64,000 bases of DNA from positions 13,105,889-13,169,888 of the forward strand of contig CM022677.1 of NCBI GenBank assembly GCA_012295275.1, written 5' to 3'. The notes beneath the pieces are model-generated. The model did no database searches. It was given only the letters and a program-made list of their open reading frames with translations, and was not told where the DNA came from. This DNA is from Chrysomallon squamiferum. Its lineage: Eukaryota > Mollusca > Gastropoda > Neomphalida > Peltospiridae. This document shows positions 37,825 through 50,715 of this stretch, one piece after another; the stretch's first letter is position 1, and each line of letters opens with the position of its first letter. The position numbers were made by a program, and so were the translations under genes.

Positions 37825-38240
37825 ACACAAGAATACAATATCTTTCAAGTCTGCACCAGCTGGGATTTCGAGGTTTGCGCAAGAATCAAGACAATGCCAA
37901 TTTGGGCACCCGTCACATCCTATGAACTCGTCAGAATTCATTCCATCAACTCTGCCACAGAGTTCACATTTTTCTTATGTATTCTACTACATCTCTGTCT
38001 TCTAGTTCAGGCTCATCACCATCAACGTTTTCTTTGACTGCATCCACCGGTTCTGCTGTAGCATTCAAATTGAACTGCCGTTTTGACTTTGATATCTTCT
38101 ATTTTTTGTTGTTGTAATTTTGCCTCTAAAACATTTGCTTTCTTTGCCTTTTCTTCCTCCTTCTTCTTCTCCTCTGCCAACTCTTCTTCATACCTCTTGA
38201 CATTTTCTTCTTCTGTCAGTGCCTCGGCATACCTCATCCT
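37825..38240 (-). pseudogene. Coiled-coil plus PHD-finger relic (possible transposase C-terminus)
   Basis: In minus order: MRYAEALTEEENVKRYEEE, AEEKKKEEEKAKKANVLEAK (highly charged coiled coil), a frameshift, AEPVDAVKENVDGDEPELED, a second frameshift, then CELCGRVDGMNSDEF, IGCDGCPNWHCLDSC and LKDIVFLCDI with a stop. The CxxC...CxxC-W-H/C pattern is a PHD zinc finger. The codon expected for the final Cys (CDIC) is TGA. Charged tail plus PHD-like finger is typical of C-termini of some pogo/Tigger-type DDE transposases in invertebrates. That assignment is inference, and a host PHD retrocopy is the alternative. Confidence 0.55.
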
Positions 38241-38633
38241 CTTGATTTTATTTGAAGTTTGACAACGTGCCCGCCAGATGGACCGTGGACTTTCAACTGT
38301 TTCAAAAAACTTAAATAAAACGCAGAATAGACTACATCAATGCCAACACTATTGATTTCATCACCAAATATGAAGGCCAAGAAGTGTTTATAATATTAAA
38401 AGCCCTGACGTATCACCAGTAATGGGAGGATTTTACTTCGCCATGTAAAAATTACATCGATTATAGTTATCTCCCTTTACAAACATAGAGTAGAATTATG
38501 TCTCTTAAAAGTGAAACATTTAATAATAATAAAAATAACATTTAATAATAATTTTTATTATGTAATAAAATCTGTGACATGTCTCTGTCTCCCCCACATA
38601 TACACACGCAGAACATGTGACTGTCCTCAGTAA

Positions 38634-38855
38634 CGAACTGCCTCTATTACCCTGCAGCAGCAACTGATCCAAAAGTACTTACAGTTTGAGGAGAGTTTTC
38701 AGAAACAGTTTCTGACTTACTTTCCAGAACAGCTGCAGAGAGGGGTAGGTTATGAGGATTACTATGCTGATGAGCGTCTTACAGGAGCAGCATTCACATC
38801 TTGTGATGATGTCTCTCATCAGCTGTCATATTCACATCCCGCTCTGTCTCAATAA
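38634..38855 (+). other. Orphan ORF, 73 codons, Gln/Tyr-rich
   Basis: An open plus frame without an early ATG reads ITLQQQLIQKYLQFEESF, QKQFLTYFPEQLQRGVG, YEDYYADERLTGAAF and ends SYSHPALSQ with a stop. Composition is clearly protein-like and GC-richer than its surroundings. No donor is seen and its upstream edge is a stop. It is probably a retrocopy or gene fragment. The family is unknown. Confidence 0.4.
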
Positions 38856-38859
38856 AAGG

Positions 38860-39950
38860 ACAACAAGTAAATGGAAGGAGAGAAGTGATCACTGGATGAA
38901 CATTCTCACTTACGGTTCTCATTATCGGGGAGATGTTTAGGAAGATTTAATGCTGGGTTACGGCTATTATAGTGGGGTCTATGATATGTGTCGCTTGTGT
39001 TACATGTAGTGGATCTGTAGTGCTATATCTTTTGAATCCAATATCTGGACATTTTTCGCCAGGTCACCAAGTGTGACCAAAGTTCCGTTTAGGCGACTGG
39101 GATGTTAAAAACATTAGTCGTGCAAAAAACAAAACAAAAAACAACTTATTTTGGTGACCATATTTTTTTTTCTATAAGTTATAACAAAAGAGCCACTGTT
39201 AATAATTTTATTTCAAATATTTATTTCACATAAAAGGATTGTTCATAGTTGCATAAGTTCGACGTATCGGCTTACCGTATTTGCCAAAATCTATTTATAC
39301 ACATTAATGCTAAAGTGAAGCCAGCTAACATTTCCAACCTTAACGTTATAGAGTTATCGGTTGGTTATCAAAACAGTTTACCATAGGCGATGACTATATC
39401 AGCAAGAGTTTGCTATTGTTTTTCCTTATTAATTCAAGTATTAGTTCGCTAAAGTGAAGCCAACGAACAAATCTAGCTAACTTTTACACCGTCAGGTTAA
39501 ATAATTATTGCCCGGAATAAAAGACAAAAACAGTTTGTTTGAAAATGTATTAGCAGATGATTTGAATAATTAGGACTCAATTTTTCTAGTTATTTTAATT
39601 AATAAAGAATTTTGGTATTTCACTTTAGATGTTGCAAAAATAAGGTAAGCCAATACATCGAGATTACTGAACTCTGAGCAAATCTGTTCACTGGAAAAAT
39701 GAGGACATAGAAATAAGTAATGTTTCATGGTTTTAGAAATTCCGTAGCTACAGTTTGGTGTTCTGTTTATTTTGTGTATGAATTTTATTGAGTTTGGATT
39801 AGTTGACTAGCTGATTCTAAGTTGTAAGGTTCTTATGTACTTTCTCACTAAAATTATTTTGGGATTTGAAAATGAAAGATATAATTAATGTTTATTTTCT
39901 ATCTTTACTATTCACCCATTCCAGTCCACAATTCAATATGGCTGACTGTT
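38860..39950. other. Spacer, no supported gene
   Basis: AT-rich sequence with isolated short frames. Some similarity of the phrase gctaaagtgaagccagctaac to gctaaagtgaagccaacgaac (39310 and 39449) indicates a small local duplication. Confidence 0.45.
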
Positions 39951-39954
39951 AGTT

Positions 39955-41750
39955 CAAGGCAGTGCATGGTATGTACCATCCTCTCAGTCAGTCTATTTGT
40001 TCAAGGGAGGGCACTATGGTATGTACTATACTGTCAGTGAGTCTGTTCAAGCAGTACACTATATCTAGAATTACAGATTGTGGTATGTACTACCATGTAA
40101 ATGAGACTGATTCTTCAATGCAGGACACTGTGTCTAGTATATTACAGATGGTGGTATGTACTATCCTGTTAGTGATTCTGTTTCTTCAAGGCAGTGAATC
40201 GTTTCTACTGAATTACAGACTGTGGTATGTACCACACTCTAAGTCAGTCTGTTTGTTCAAGGCAGTGCATCTTCTCCAGTATATTACAGACTGTGGTATG
40301 AACTACCCTGTCAGTGAGTCTGTTCAGGGTAGTGCACTGTATCTAGTATATTACAGACTGTTGTATGTACTATCCTCTCAGTGAGTCTGTTTGTTCAAGG
40401 CAATTCTTCGTGTCTAGTAATACTATAGACTGTGCTATGTACTACCCTCTCAGTGAGTCTGTTTGTTCAAGGCAGTGCATCTTGTCCAGTATATTACAGA
40501 CTGTGGTATGTACTACCCTGTCAGTGAGTCTGTTTGTTCAAGGCAGTGTACCGTGTCTAGTATATTACAGTCTATGGTATGTACTACCCTGTCAGTGAGT
40601 CTGTTTGTTCAATGCAGTGGATCGCGTCTAGTATTTTACAGACTGATTTATTTACCAATCTATCACTGAGCCTGTTTGTTTAATGCAGTGCGTCTTGACC
40701 AGTATATTAAAGACTGTGGTATGGTGTACCATATCAGTGAGTCCGTTTGTTCAAGGCAGTGCACCATGTCTATTATATTACACACCGTGGAATGTACTAT
40801 CCTGTCAGAAACAGACTCAGTTACAAACTGGTACATACCTCAGTCTGTAATATACTAGATACAGTGCACTGCCCTGAGCAGACTCACTGACAGGGTAGTA
40901 CATACCACAGTCTGAAATATACTAGAAACAATCCACTACCTTGAACAAACAATCTCACTAACAGGGTAGTCAGTGAGTCTCTTTATTCAAGGTACTGGAT
41001 CGTGTCTAGAATATTACAGACTGTGGCATGTACTGTCCTGTTAGTGAGTCTGTTTTTTCAAGGCAGTGCATTAGTATATGACAGACTGTGGTGTGTACCT
41101 CCCTATCAGTGAGTCTGCTTGTTCAAGGCAGTGCATCTTGTCCAGTATATTACTGTGGTATGTACTACCCTGTCAGTGAGTCTGTTTGCTGAAGGCAGTG
41201 CATCGTGCCTGGTATATTACAGATGCTGGTATGTACTATCCTGTCAATCAGTCTGTTTGTTGAAGGCAGTGCATCGTGCCTGGTATATTACAGACGCTGG
41301 TATGTACTATCCTGTCAAGGAGTCTGCTTGTTCAAGGCAGTGCATCTTTTCCAGTATATTACTGTGGTATGTACTACCCTGTCAGTGAGTCTGTTCAGGG
41401 CAGTGCACTGTATCTAGTATATTGTTCAAGGCAGTGCCTCTTGTCTAGTATATTAGAGACTGTGGTATGTACTATCAATGAGAGACTGTCAATGAGTCTG
41501 TTCAAGGCAGTGCATTGTGCCTGGTATATTCCAGACCGCGGTATGTACTATCCTGTCAGTGAGTCTGTACAAAGCAGTGCATCCTGTCTAGTAGAGACTG
41601 TGGTATGTACTATTCTGTCAGTGAGTCTGTCTGTTCAAGGCAGTTCACTGTATCTAGTAATATCTAGTGGTATGTACTATACAGTCAGTGAGTATGTTTG
41701 TTCAAGGCAGTGCATCGTTTCTAGTATATTACAGACTGTGGTTTTTATAT
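39955..41750. repeat. 71-bp tandem array with an inverted block
   Basis: The unit is about 71 bp (landmark actgtggtatgtact at 40220, 40291, 40358, 40430, 40501 and 40572; core ccctgtcagtgagtctgttt then gttcaaggcagtgcat). About 24 units are visible, with drift and partial units. At about 40805-40975 two units lie in reverse orientation. Period 71 shifts the frame each unit, so the ORFs are artefacts. Confidence 0.9.
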
Positions 41751-41759
41751 CAGGTCATT

Positions 41760-42300
41760 CATGAAAACTTATATGATTTACCTGTACTACAATATTAATT
41801 CAAAATGTTATTGTTAAAAAGAGAACTAAAAGAATATAACATCTAAAATGTGATATTATAATACTTGTTGTTTTTTCAGTCACTGAGCGAGTGATGGAAA
41901 TTTGACTGTTCATGAATTGTTTTTTTTATATGCTATTTATTTTAAAATACTAAATAATGCAATCAACACTAAATAATGTCTCCATATTATTTAAGTTAAA
42001 AAACTATATAACTGTCTCACATGAATAAAGTATTATAAAATGTATTACTAACTTTCACCTAGGTAATAAAATTTAAAAAAACCTAAGCAAATAATAAACA
42101 CATCCACAAAACACATGCACACACACTGACACACAAACCACCCACCCAAGGTAAAAGTGCTTTACCACATTAACACATGGTGGAGAGGAAGTTTCGTATC
42201 TGTTTATCAGTGAGTTTCTTTCTAAACAAAAACATTTTACACAGTAATTGTTATAATCACTAAGAACAATTTTTCTTTTGTCTACACCTGACACGAGAAT
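41760..42300. other. Spacer
   Basis: AT-rich. An acceptor-like GTTTTTTCAG at 41879 has only a 7-codon frame after it. Confidence 0.4.
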
Positions 42301-42634
42301 GGAAACAGGACAAGAACAGTTTTATCTCGTTGTTACTGTAAGTGTGGTTTGTGTAGCCCTGCAGACATTTGGTGCAGAACAAGTGTCCTGAATACAGAAA
42401 TCACAGCTTGTCAAAAATTTCCATACAAAGACAACACGAAAGAATATCGGAATCTGAAGCTGTTGCCATATCTGTTAATAATAAAAATAAAATTAATAAG
42501 AAGAAGAACAACAACAACTACAACAACAGCAGCAACAGCAGCTACAGCACAGCAGTAGCAAGGACATGGAAGACTCGAGAAGATAAAAAAGAAAATACAG
42601 AGAAAGGAAAATGTAAGAAAATAAAAGAAAAAGA

Positions 42635-42635
<1 letters not shown>

Positions 42636-42702
<67 letters not shown>

Positions 42703-42726
42703 TAATAAAAAAAAAAAAAAAAAAAA
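42636..42726. repeat. (AAT)n microsatellite with A-tract
   Basis: About 60 bp of AAT triplets followed by AAAAT units and a 20-A tract. Confidence 0.95.
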
Positions 42727-44816
42727 GCCAACACAATGCCATCCTTATTTAAGTACATCAGTGACAACAAAGACATGAATCAATTCTTAAGAGCTCTCAA
42801 TTCAGCAACAAATAATTTACATTATTTTTTCTTACAAAATATCTGAATTAACAGTCTTTTTCATCAATGTTTATCTGATTAGGGCTAATAAAAGAAATAA
42901 AAAATGCAAGTAATGAGATAACAGTTAACATTAGCTTCTGACAAAAATATTACATTCTGATTATTTTTCACCTTACTTTTTATACAAATATCATTATCAT
43001 CTTTGTCAGTTAAAGAGGTGACACATGTGAAAGGAAAAAGAAAAGACAGTGTTAACTTACTTGGTCTCTTCAAGTTCTGTTTGGTATTTTTGTGTGTTTG
43101 TTTAATGTTCCCAACATGAGTAACCATTACCTCCATTGTACAACTGAGTCTCATCTCCTACAAAAACACACAATTATATTTGTACTGATTTTACTTGTAG
43201 AATTCTCTGGTTATTAATTATTGCTCCTTTTATAAATAAATAAATAAATAAAAATAAATAAATAAAATGAAGTAAAAAAGTTAGAGTAAAGTAAAAAGAA
43301 TCTTAAAATCAGACTGCCATTTCATGGCAGGTGTCTTTATAACTGAACAAATAATTAGTCCTTAGTGATTCTATGGATTCTTTCAATAAATGAGATCTTA
43401 TATGCAGACAAAGCATCAGTATACAATAATTGCTATTCATTTTCATGATTTTACAAAAACAAATATATTACATTTTTATTTATGTTGCTTAATTCAGTGT
43501 AAGAAAACTATTTTGCATAGATGTTGTGAAAGACTGAAGAAATATTCAAAACTGAAATAAAATGAATAATGTATTTAAATACCTGCTGGACAGCACCAAA
43601 TACTTTAACTCTGTCGGAGCCTTGAGCTACTCTTTGTTCCAAAATGTCAATCCCAGTTTGTATTTAGAAACAATTTCTAGAATATTTTTATCATTAACAA
43701 GCTGATTTACCTTCTGAAAATAAACAGTTTAAATCCACAGTTTAGTATATTGGTTTCTTCAGTTCCTATAAATACATGAAGAAAGATCTGAATGTCATTC
43801 AGTAAATATTGACATTTCCTTGTTATTAAACAATTCAATAAATTAAAACAACATGAATCAAAATAATTATAGTAAACTAAAAATTGAAACATAACCTTTT
43901 TTAAATCTTTTGTTTTGTATTCTAATGAGATTTAATGATGCAGTTATCAATTCAAATTATTTACTGAAAAATAATCTAAAGAGATAAAAATCATGTCTAA
44001 AATAAAGATGAATTTGCTTCACATAATTAAGAATTTTTCATTCAGAAACACTTTCAACAAAATTAACATAAATCTGTTTTTCTTACTGAACTGATTTCAC
44101 ACATACCTCAACATCATTCCTTAAGCCATGTAGTTCTTAGTCCATGTTCTTTTCAGCAATGTCCCACGACCTTTCTTGACTCTCTTTTCTCTGCTCTTGA
44201 GTTAATTTGTCCATCTTGAAGGTCAGGAACTTAGTGTAGTTAAAATACCAAAAATAAACTGTAATATATAAATTCAATCAAATGCTAATGTAAGAACATT
44301 CAAGTCACATTACACTGAAAATTATGTTAATAAAATAATAAGCAGACATTTCATTAGTTGGACATCATTTTGTAAATAGGAAACATAAATTCCCTGATAG
44401 TCTGAGCAAGAGATACATATTCTGTGTGTACGTGAGTGAGTGTGCGTGTATGTTTGTTTGATTTTTAACATTTGTATCTATAATATGGCTTTTTAAATAG
44501 GAAAACTATCTCTTTTCATAAGCTTGTTATTTCAATTTCAGACTAAACTGAATGAAGATTGTCTAGTATAATAAGTTAAATATAAATGTGTAAGAATAAA
44601 AATTATTACTACATTTAATAAAAACTAAAAGCATACACCATCTCCAAAACAAAGAACCTAAACTAACTGAATAAATAATCATTTTTCACATATGTATTGT
44701 TTATCACACTGAAAGATCTCAATGACAAAAATTGTGTATATCATTATCTAAAATAACAAATAAATCACATCTTTAAGTAAAATTCTAAGTAAATGCAGAA
44801 CCAAAAATGTACTTAC

Positions 44817-44846
44817 TTTGAATTCTTCATCTGATAAGTTGGTGAA
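44817..44846 (-). other. 30-nt exon FTNLSDEEFK
   Basis: The best-defined exon of copy D. A T-rich tract and ATTTCAG precede exactly ten codons, followed by GTAAGTAC. Phase 0 at both ends. Confidence 0.5.
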
Positions 44847-45989
44847 CTGAAATAAAAATATACAGCTGAGACAGTTGTCCTAAATCATTGTCAAAAATTC
44901 CACAACAAGGACTAATGATTATTTTTAAGAACTGTTAGTGAATCACAACAGTTTGACAGAACTTGATAGAATGAACTAAAAAATAATTTACAGACACATG
45001 ATAACTATATCATAACAGATACCAAAGCTTTTCAGTTCTAATAACAAAATGTTAATATCATTCTGCACTAGGTATGTGAATTCAGTCATTTTGATTACTT
45101 TACCTTTTTGGAACACTTAGAACTGATTCTATACATCTAATTTTAGATTTGATTAAAAATATAAGTTAATAATCTGGCTACAACATTAAATGTATCCATA
45201 ATAATAATTTTAATTAATTAATAATAATAAATTGCTAATGTTTTGAATGAGATGATATCATTAATTCATAAAACAAAAATATATATCAGATTTGAATCCT
45301 GAACAAAATAATTCAGACAATCGTATGATACTGCAACACTGACAAGGAAACTAATCACTTCTGTGTCATCTGATATATAAAGTTTTGACTGGTAGGAAAC
45401 AGAGTTGTAAGGATTTACATCTGCTTCTTCCTTAGAAATGGCAATTTATAACATAATTACCACCAACTTGATGCCTGCAAAAATATAAATTAAGAACATT
45501 TAAATATATCAAACAAACTACATAAGTATAAAATCTACTGATCTGTTTTTTGTCTGACTTACCTGAAAGGTCTTCCAAGCTTTTTAAGAAAATCCTCTGA
45601 AATGCTGGACATCCAATGTTTGTGCTGGTGGTATGATAGCTATATTTAAACAACTATCTTGTTTCATGTATAAGTCTCTGTGTTCTACTATTTAGCCAGA
45701 TTTGTCTAAATAAACAAATATAGAACAAAAAGTATAAAAACAAATCTTGTATAATTTTCTAATGTGATTAATTAATTTATCATAATTATAATTTTCACCT
45801 ATACACTGAAACAAACATAAGACTTCTTAACAGCCACCCTTACAACCCGATCTACTTACTCTGTAATAATAGGTTGATCCTGTAACTGGCCATTACAAGC
45901 CCTGCATTCATATGTACATATGTACTTAAACACATTACTATTATTACCATTATTTATTATTATAAAACATATCCAGACCACTTACTTCA

Positions 45990-46125
45990 GAACAAGTAGT
46001 AGTAGTAATAATAATAAGATAAAAAAGGAGGAAGTACAATAAAAACAAAACAAAAAAAAATTAAAATAAATAAATTAAAATTAACAATTAGTAAATTTTA
46101 AGAAAAGAAGGGAAACTGAGAACAG
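45990..46125. repeat. Dispersed segment shared with 10430-10560
   Basis: See the copy at 10430-10560. Here it abuts the duplicated intron that also occurs at 24858-24960. Confidence 0.55.
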
Positions 46126-46142
46126 TTTTTGATCACTTAAAC

Positions 46143-46195
46143 AAGTAAATCACTTCTACTTGCTAGCATCCTTCTTTTTTAATTCTTCCAGACTT
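46143..46195 (-). other. Possible terminal exon, LEELKKKDASK
   Basis: The minus frame TSLEELKKKDASK and a stop follows AAAAACAAG. It could join the 47.2 kb exon in phase 2. The acceptor is weak and the exon is very short. Confidence 0.25.
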
Positions 46196-46365
46196 GTTTT
46201 TAAGAACAAAACAAACTAGAAGTGTTAAAAATACCATTTTACACAGACACATAATTCAGACCATTGGTATGTATATTTGTCTATGTATCTGCCCATCAAA
46301 CTCTAAGTAAATCAGTCACTCACACCATGTACATCCAAACATTCCTCTAAATGCTTTTCAATGCA

Positions 46366-46369
<4 letters not shown>

Positions 46370-46427
<58 letters not shown>
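46370..46427. repeat. (TC)n microsatellite
   Basis: About 57 bp of perfect TC repeats. The ORFs across it are artefacts. Confidence 0.95.
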
Positions 46428-46430
<3 letters not shown>

Positions 46431-47599
46431 TACAAACACACATACATACAGACACACACAAACACATACACACACACATCTATGCCTCTCTTTGTGTTAG
46501 AGTCTATATCACTACATACAAATCTATCTTTCTGTATTTCTCTCCATTTATAACACCAGTACACTCTCAATATGTAGCCATACTTCAATGACACACAATC
46601 ATAGTTACCTGCACTTTCTTATACATATACATATGGTTACCACCAACTCACTAATCTATATATATATATATGTAAATCTCTATCGACCTATGTACATACT
46701 GATCTACCTACTGATCTGCCTACATATCTACTTATCTATCAATGGTTTATCTATTTTTCTGTCTATTTGTCTTTTACATTAAATCTCCCTATCTATATAC
46801 TGTATATATGTCCATCTATAAACACTCTTATATATATGCATATCCCCTCTGACTGGCCCTCAAAAATACACAATAACACTTTCTTACACATGCATATGCA
46901 TATATACATTAACTCCTCCTTTCACATTAAATTAACAACCACCCCTCGAAAAACACACAAGCACATTTCCCTTCACATACATACAAACATTTCTGTAACA
47001 GAACAATGTACTCAACTTACGTATGTTTATATAATTATAACCTGTTCTATAATTCTAAATATACAGTGAGCTTCTCTTTAAAGTAAATATTTTGAAATCA
47101 TCTCTCAGATTCAGTTATCTGGTATACCTTTACCTTCACCCTATTTTCTCTAATAAATTTATTTAAAAAGGGCACTTACCTGGAAACCCATCCATATTTC
47201 TTCATGTCTACTGCGCTTCTTGTTTACAATAAAAGTTGATATAACCTTTACACCTCTTCTTTTCAGTATCAATCTGTGTGTAGATAATAACACATCTCCT
47301 TAATTTCAGGAGTTCTCACTTCTTCCTTTTTAATAGAAAAACAAAACAGAAAAAAAAGATACATTAATCTTCACTTTTCACTATGGACTGTGCTTTTTAT
47401 AAAGTTAAAATTGAAATTTAATGTGCTGCTTTATCAGCTCTCCAAAAACTTAAATAAGGAAAAATATTAAAACGATTTCTTTTTTTCCTAAGTGTCACAT
47501 TAATTATGGACTGTATATTTTACTCAATTTACTTTTTCACTGTTGATTATAAAATTATTAAACTTTTATAGCGAATTCAAAATGACCTGTTGTCGCTCA

Positions 47600-47725
47600 A
47601 TGGTAAACGCAGATTAAAATGTTTTTTAGCAGACGCGAAGTGACGTACGAGTCGGAAATGAGGCTCGATTACGATATTAGTTTCACGTCATCCAAAAGAA
47701 AAAAGACTGTGTATCAAGCATGTCG
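47600..47725. promoter_or_regulatory. Candidate promoter with two CRE-like sites
   Basis: A CpG-bearing patch (agacgcgaagtgacgtacga) has TGACGTAC and, about 45 bp on, CACGTCAT, both close to the CRE. It lies about 400 bp upstream of the first minus-strand exon candidate at 47.2 kb, so it may be that gene's 5' end. Confidence 0.3.
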
Positions 47726-47823
47726 GAGGCCAAGACAAAATCATAAACCTTTTTTTCTTTTTATACTCTTTAATACTATTTGATCTCGTTAAAGCATTAA
47801 TCTCTTATTTCTTACTATCATTA

Positions 47824-47825
<2 letters not shown>

Positions 47826-47860
<35 letters not shown>
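47826..47860. repeat. (AT)n microsatellite
   Basis: About 34 bp of AT dinucleotides. Confidence 0.9.
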
Positions 47861-47864
<4 letters not shown>

Positions 47865-47899
47865 CTATCATTGTAAGATTGTCGTTTAACTAACAGAAA

Positions 47900-49600
47900 A
47901 CTGCATTAATTTCACCTGCATACCTAACATATTTATTTTTAAAAAGTCTTCTGCTACCATCACAGCCGTTTATACGATAAAATAAATAGTCAGATATATA
48001 TTATAATTAGCTTACTTTATCACATGCTGACAACATTTTCAACCGATAACTTGAGATAACAAAACGGCAATTATCTTTGATTTACACGCACCTGAGCCAA
48101 AAATTACGTGATATTTTTTATTAAGAATTCGCGTCTTTCGCAAGTATAATATTAAAATAGATAGTGTTCGTGGGAAGTGATTTTATATTTTATAAGGCAA
48201 TAAACGTATAATCATTAAAGAAGAAGGATTATTTTAAGAAATATCTAGAAATACGTATATGTATAAAAGGATCAGTAACTACGTGTGTGTGAGTGTAAAA
48301 ATGGATGGATAGATGGTAGATGGTAACAGGTAAATTGACAGAGAGAAGAAAACTAGATAGATTACTACAAAGATAGATGCAAGGAGGCATGCGTATATAC
48401 CTGCACTTCTGTAAGAAAGACTAAGTCTGTTGCTCTGTGTCTATCTCTGTCTCTCTCTGTTTTTCTCTCTGACTCTCTCTGTTTCTCTGAATATCTCTTT
48501 CTCTCTCTGTCCCTCTCTCTCTGTCTGACTCTCTCCCTGTCTCTGTCTCTCTTTCTATCTCTCTGTTCCTGTCTCTCTTTCTCTCACTCTATCTCTGTTT
48601 CTGTCTATCCCTCTGTCTCTCTCTTCCATTCTCTCTGCCTGTCTATGTCTCTCTGACTCTTTCTCTTTTTCTCTCTATCTCTCTGTCTAACTGTACATCT
48701 GTCTGTCTCTCTGTATCTCTCTTTGTCTTTCTCTCTCTCTCTGTTTTTCTATCTCTCTCTCTAGCTCTCTTTCTTCTCGCCATACAAAATTAACAATTTT
48801 ACTTAAAGCAAAGTTAACCAACAGCAAAAGCACATAATAAAAATAGTAATAATTATGTTAGCAATAAAATCAACAATAAAAATGCAAACAAACAAAAATT
48901 AAAGACAGACGAAAGACAGAGACACGTGCACACACACACATAAACATAATTACATTTTTTAGCACGCTCTAGAAATCATATTTGTGTAATTTAAATAACG
49001 TGTCAGTATGAAAAGACTGAAAAACAGTATTTATATGTAACTGAACTTTTTTTACTACAGTTTTACAGTGAAATGAATTTTTTATGAAAACATACAAACT
49101 TAGTCTTAGTGAAACCCAAATATCTCTTTCTCTAATCATAATAAATAACATATAAAAATATTCATGTATCAAAACGGAATTTCGTAACAAATTTAAATTC
49201 TTATTTTTATTCTGAATAGTAAAGAAACACATTAAATATATGAAATAAAATAAGAATGCAAAAATATAACTACTACTACTACTACTACTACTAATAATAA
49301 TAATAATGATAATAATAATAATTAGTCAATTTCATAGCTAGTCTAAGGGAAGTAACTATGTTGTCCATTAATAATAGAATGAATATAACGATCATAATCA
49401 ATAACAGCATTAACAACAAAACAAATTTTGAAAAGGGAAACTAAAAATAATAAAAATATATTTTCAAATTAAGATTTATTTCGTTTAGTTAAGTACTAAA
49501 GAAATTATGAAAAAAAGTGTATTTGCTTATCGTGCCCCCATGCCCTAGTCCCCCGCACGCCTTTTTGCCCCGACCTTGCACAGCTTGTGAATGTACCAGA
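47900..49600. other. Spacer with degenerate pyrimidine tract
   Basis: Positions 48430-48778 are a 350-bp imperfect CT-rich strand (ctctctgtctct variants), an old expanded microsatellite. An ACT/AAT run lies at 49267-49322. No gene is supported. Confidence 0.6.
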
Positions 49601-49614
49601 ACCATGTTGAAACT

Positions 49615-49698
49615 TTAGAGTTTCTTGTCAGCATGTTCATGTGTATGAGATTCTGTTTTCGGAGGTTCCACAGCAGTACTTTCCGATTCCAGATTCAT
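49615..49698 (-). CDS. Candidate terminal exon, 27 aa, MNLESESTAVEPPK
   Basis: The acceptor AACAATTTTTCATAG precedes 27 codons, MNLESESTAVEPPKTESH then THEHADKKL and a stop. Composition is acidic/polar and codon use is richer than the background. If translation enters from an upstream exon it is in phase 0. No upstream exon was located in this window. The family is not recognised. Confidence 0.4.
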   Translation of the reverse strand: MNLESESTAVEPPKTESHTHEHADKKL

Positions 49699-50417
49699 CT
49701 ATGAAAAATTGTTGAAAAATCACATTCTTTATATATAACATGGGTCACGTGACATAAAACATGACATGTCAACGGAAGTGGGAGATATGTACACCTGTTT
49801 CATATACAGATTTGTTATTATTATTATTACATTTATGTACACCTGTTTAATTTATAAACTTCTTATTATTACATATATGTATACATGTTTAATATATATT
49901 TTTATTATTACTAGAGAAATGTAAAAATAGCTGTTACACAGGTACACAAGCAAGCAGAAAGAGACAAATACTCACACTCAGGAACTGCATGTTTTATTTA
50001 TCTTTTGTACAGTTTGAAGTTAATAAGATCATCAATGATTTCATTTCACTCATTTAAAGATCATTTATTTTATTATTATGATTTGTTACTTTAATAGTGA
50101 AGCTTATGCCTGCATCTTACTCTCAAGTTATTATATCACTGTATAATACAACTGCTATGTGTACTAAAGTTTATTGTTTTCCTAAACTGTAGAGTTGATG
50201 TTCACTTTTGTGACTTGCCAGACTTTTGCATTTCCTGAGTAGTTTCCTCCTATTAGTCTGTGAAATCAAGTGTCAGCAATGTATATATTATTATTATTAT
50301 TATTATTATCATTAGCAGTATAAGGAGTCTGTTTATTATGCCTATATTGATTCTATAAATATTTGCAATATGTTAGTTTTATCTGGTATGTTTTTTTCTT
50401 GTTCTTTTGTTTTTCAG

Positions 50418-50479
50418 AACGAAACACAGAAATAGTTGAAAATGAAGAGGATGACAGTGATGATGATGATGTGCCAAAG
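50418..50479 (+). CDS. Acidic penultimate exon, ENEEDDSDDDDVPK
   Basis: A strong acceptor (TTTTGTTTTTCAG) and donor (AAAG|GTAAAA) bound 62 nt. Read with two bases completing a split codon, it encodes RNTEIVENEEDDSDDDDVPK and ends in phase 0. An acidic tail of this type is common in nuclear and chromatin proteins and gives no family by itself. It joins the exon at 50716 without a stop. Confidence 0.55.
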
Positions 50480-50715
50480 GTAAAAACTGATTATTTACAG
50501 TAATTTCCCTTCATCTGAATGGGAAAGTTACACATTTTATATTAGATTTTTTTTAAATAATTTTGTATTTTAAATAATAATTAAATGCAATATTTAGTAG
50601 ATTTATACTTTTTGTATTTTCTCTTTAATAGCATAATTTAAGCCTTTATGTCAGGATTGTTTGAAATATCCACTAGGTTGTGTTTCTTCATGTAACATCA
50701 GTGTGTTTGTTTCAG

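Larger units (their letters stand above)
43061..47225 (-). pseudogene. Small-exon minus-strand gene, family copy D (unidentified, damaged)
   Basis: Blocks with splice signals, in minus order: about 47214-47178 (KRSRHEEIWMGFQ or MKKYGWVS, donor CAG|GTAAGTG); 45901-45860 (MASYRINLLLQ, donor AGA|GTAAGT); about 45630-45563 (MSSISEDFLKKLGRPF, donor CAG|GTAAGTC); 44846-44817 (30 nt, FTNLSDEEFK, acceptor TTATTTCAG, donor AAA|GTAAGT); about 44229-44107 (MDKLTQEQRKESQERSWD, in-frame TAA, then ELHGLRNDVE); 43713-43583 (KVNQLVNDKNILEIVSKYK, one base missing, ILEQRVAQGSDRVKVFGAV, donor CAG|GTATTT); 43157-43061 (EMRLSCTMEV). The product would be charged and helical. GAVQ-type ends match copy A. One stop and one frameshift suggest a pseudogene, or assembly error in a living gene. 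Confidence 0.5.

Noticed and set aside
41276-41764. 162-codon plus ORF in the 71-bp array
   Set aside because: Period 71 shifts the frame every unit. The open stretch is chance.
42411-42776. Tyr/Ile/Asn homopolymer ORFs
   Set aside because: All frames of the (AAT)n tract are open.
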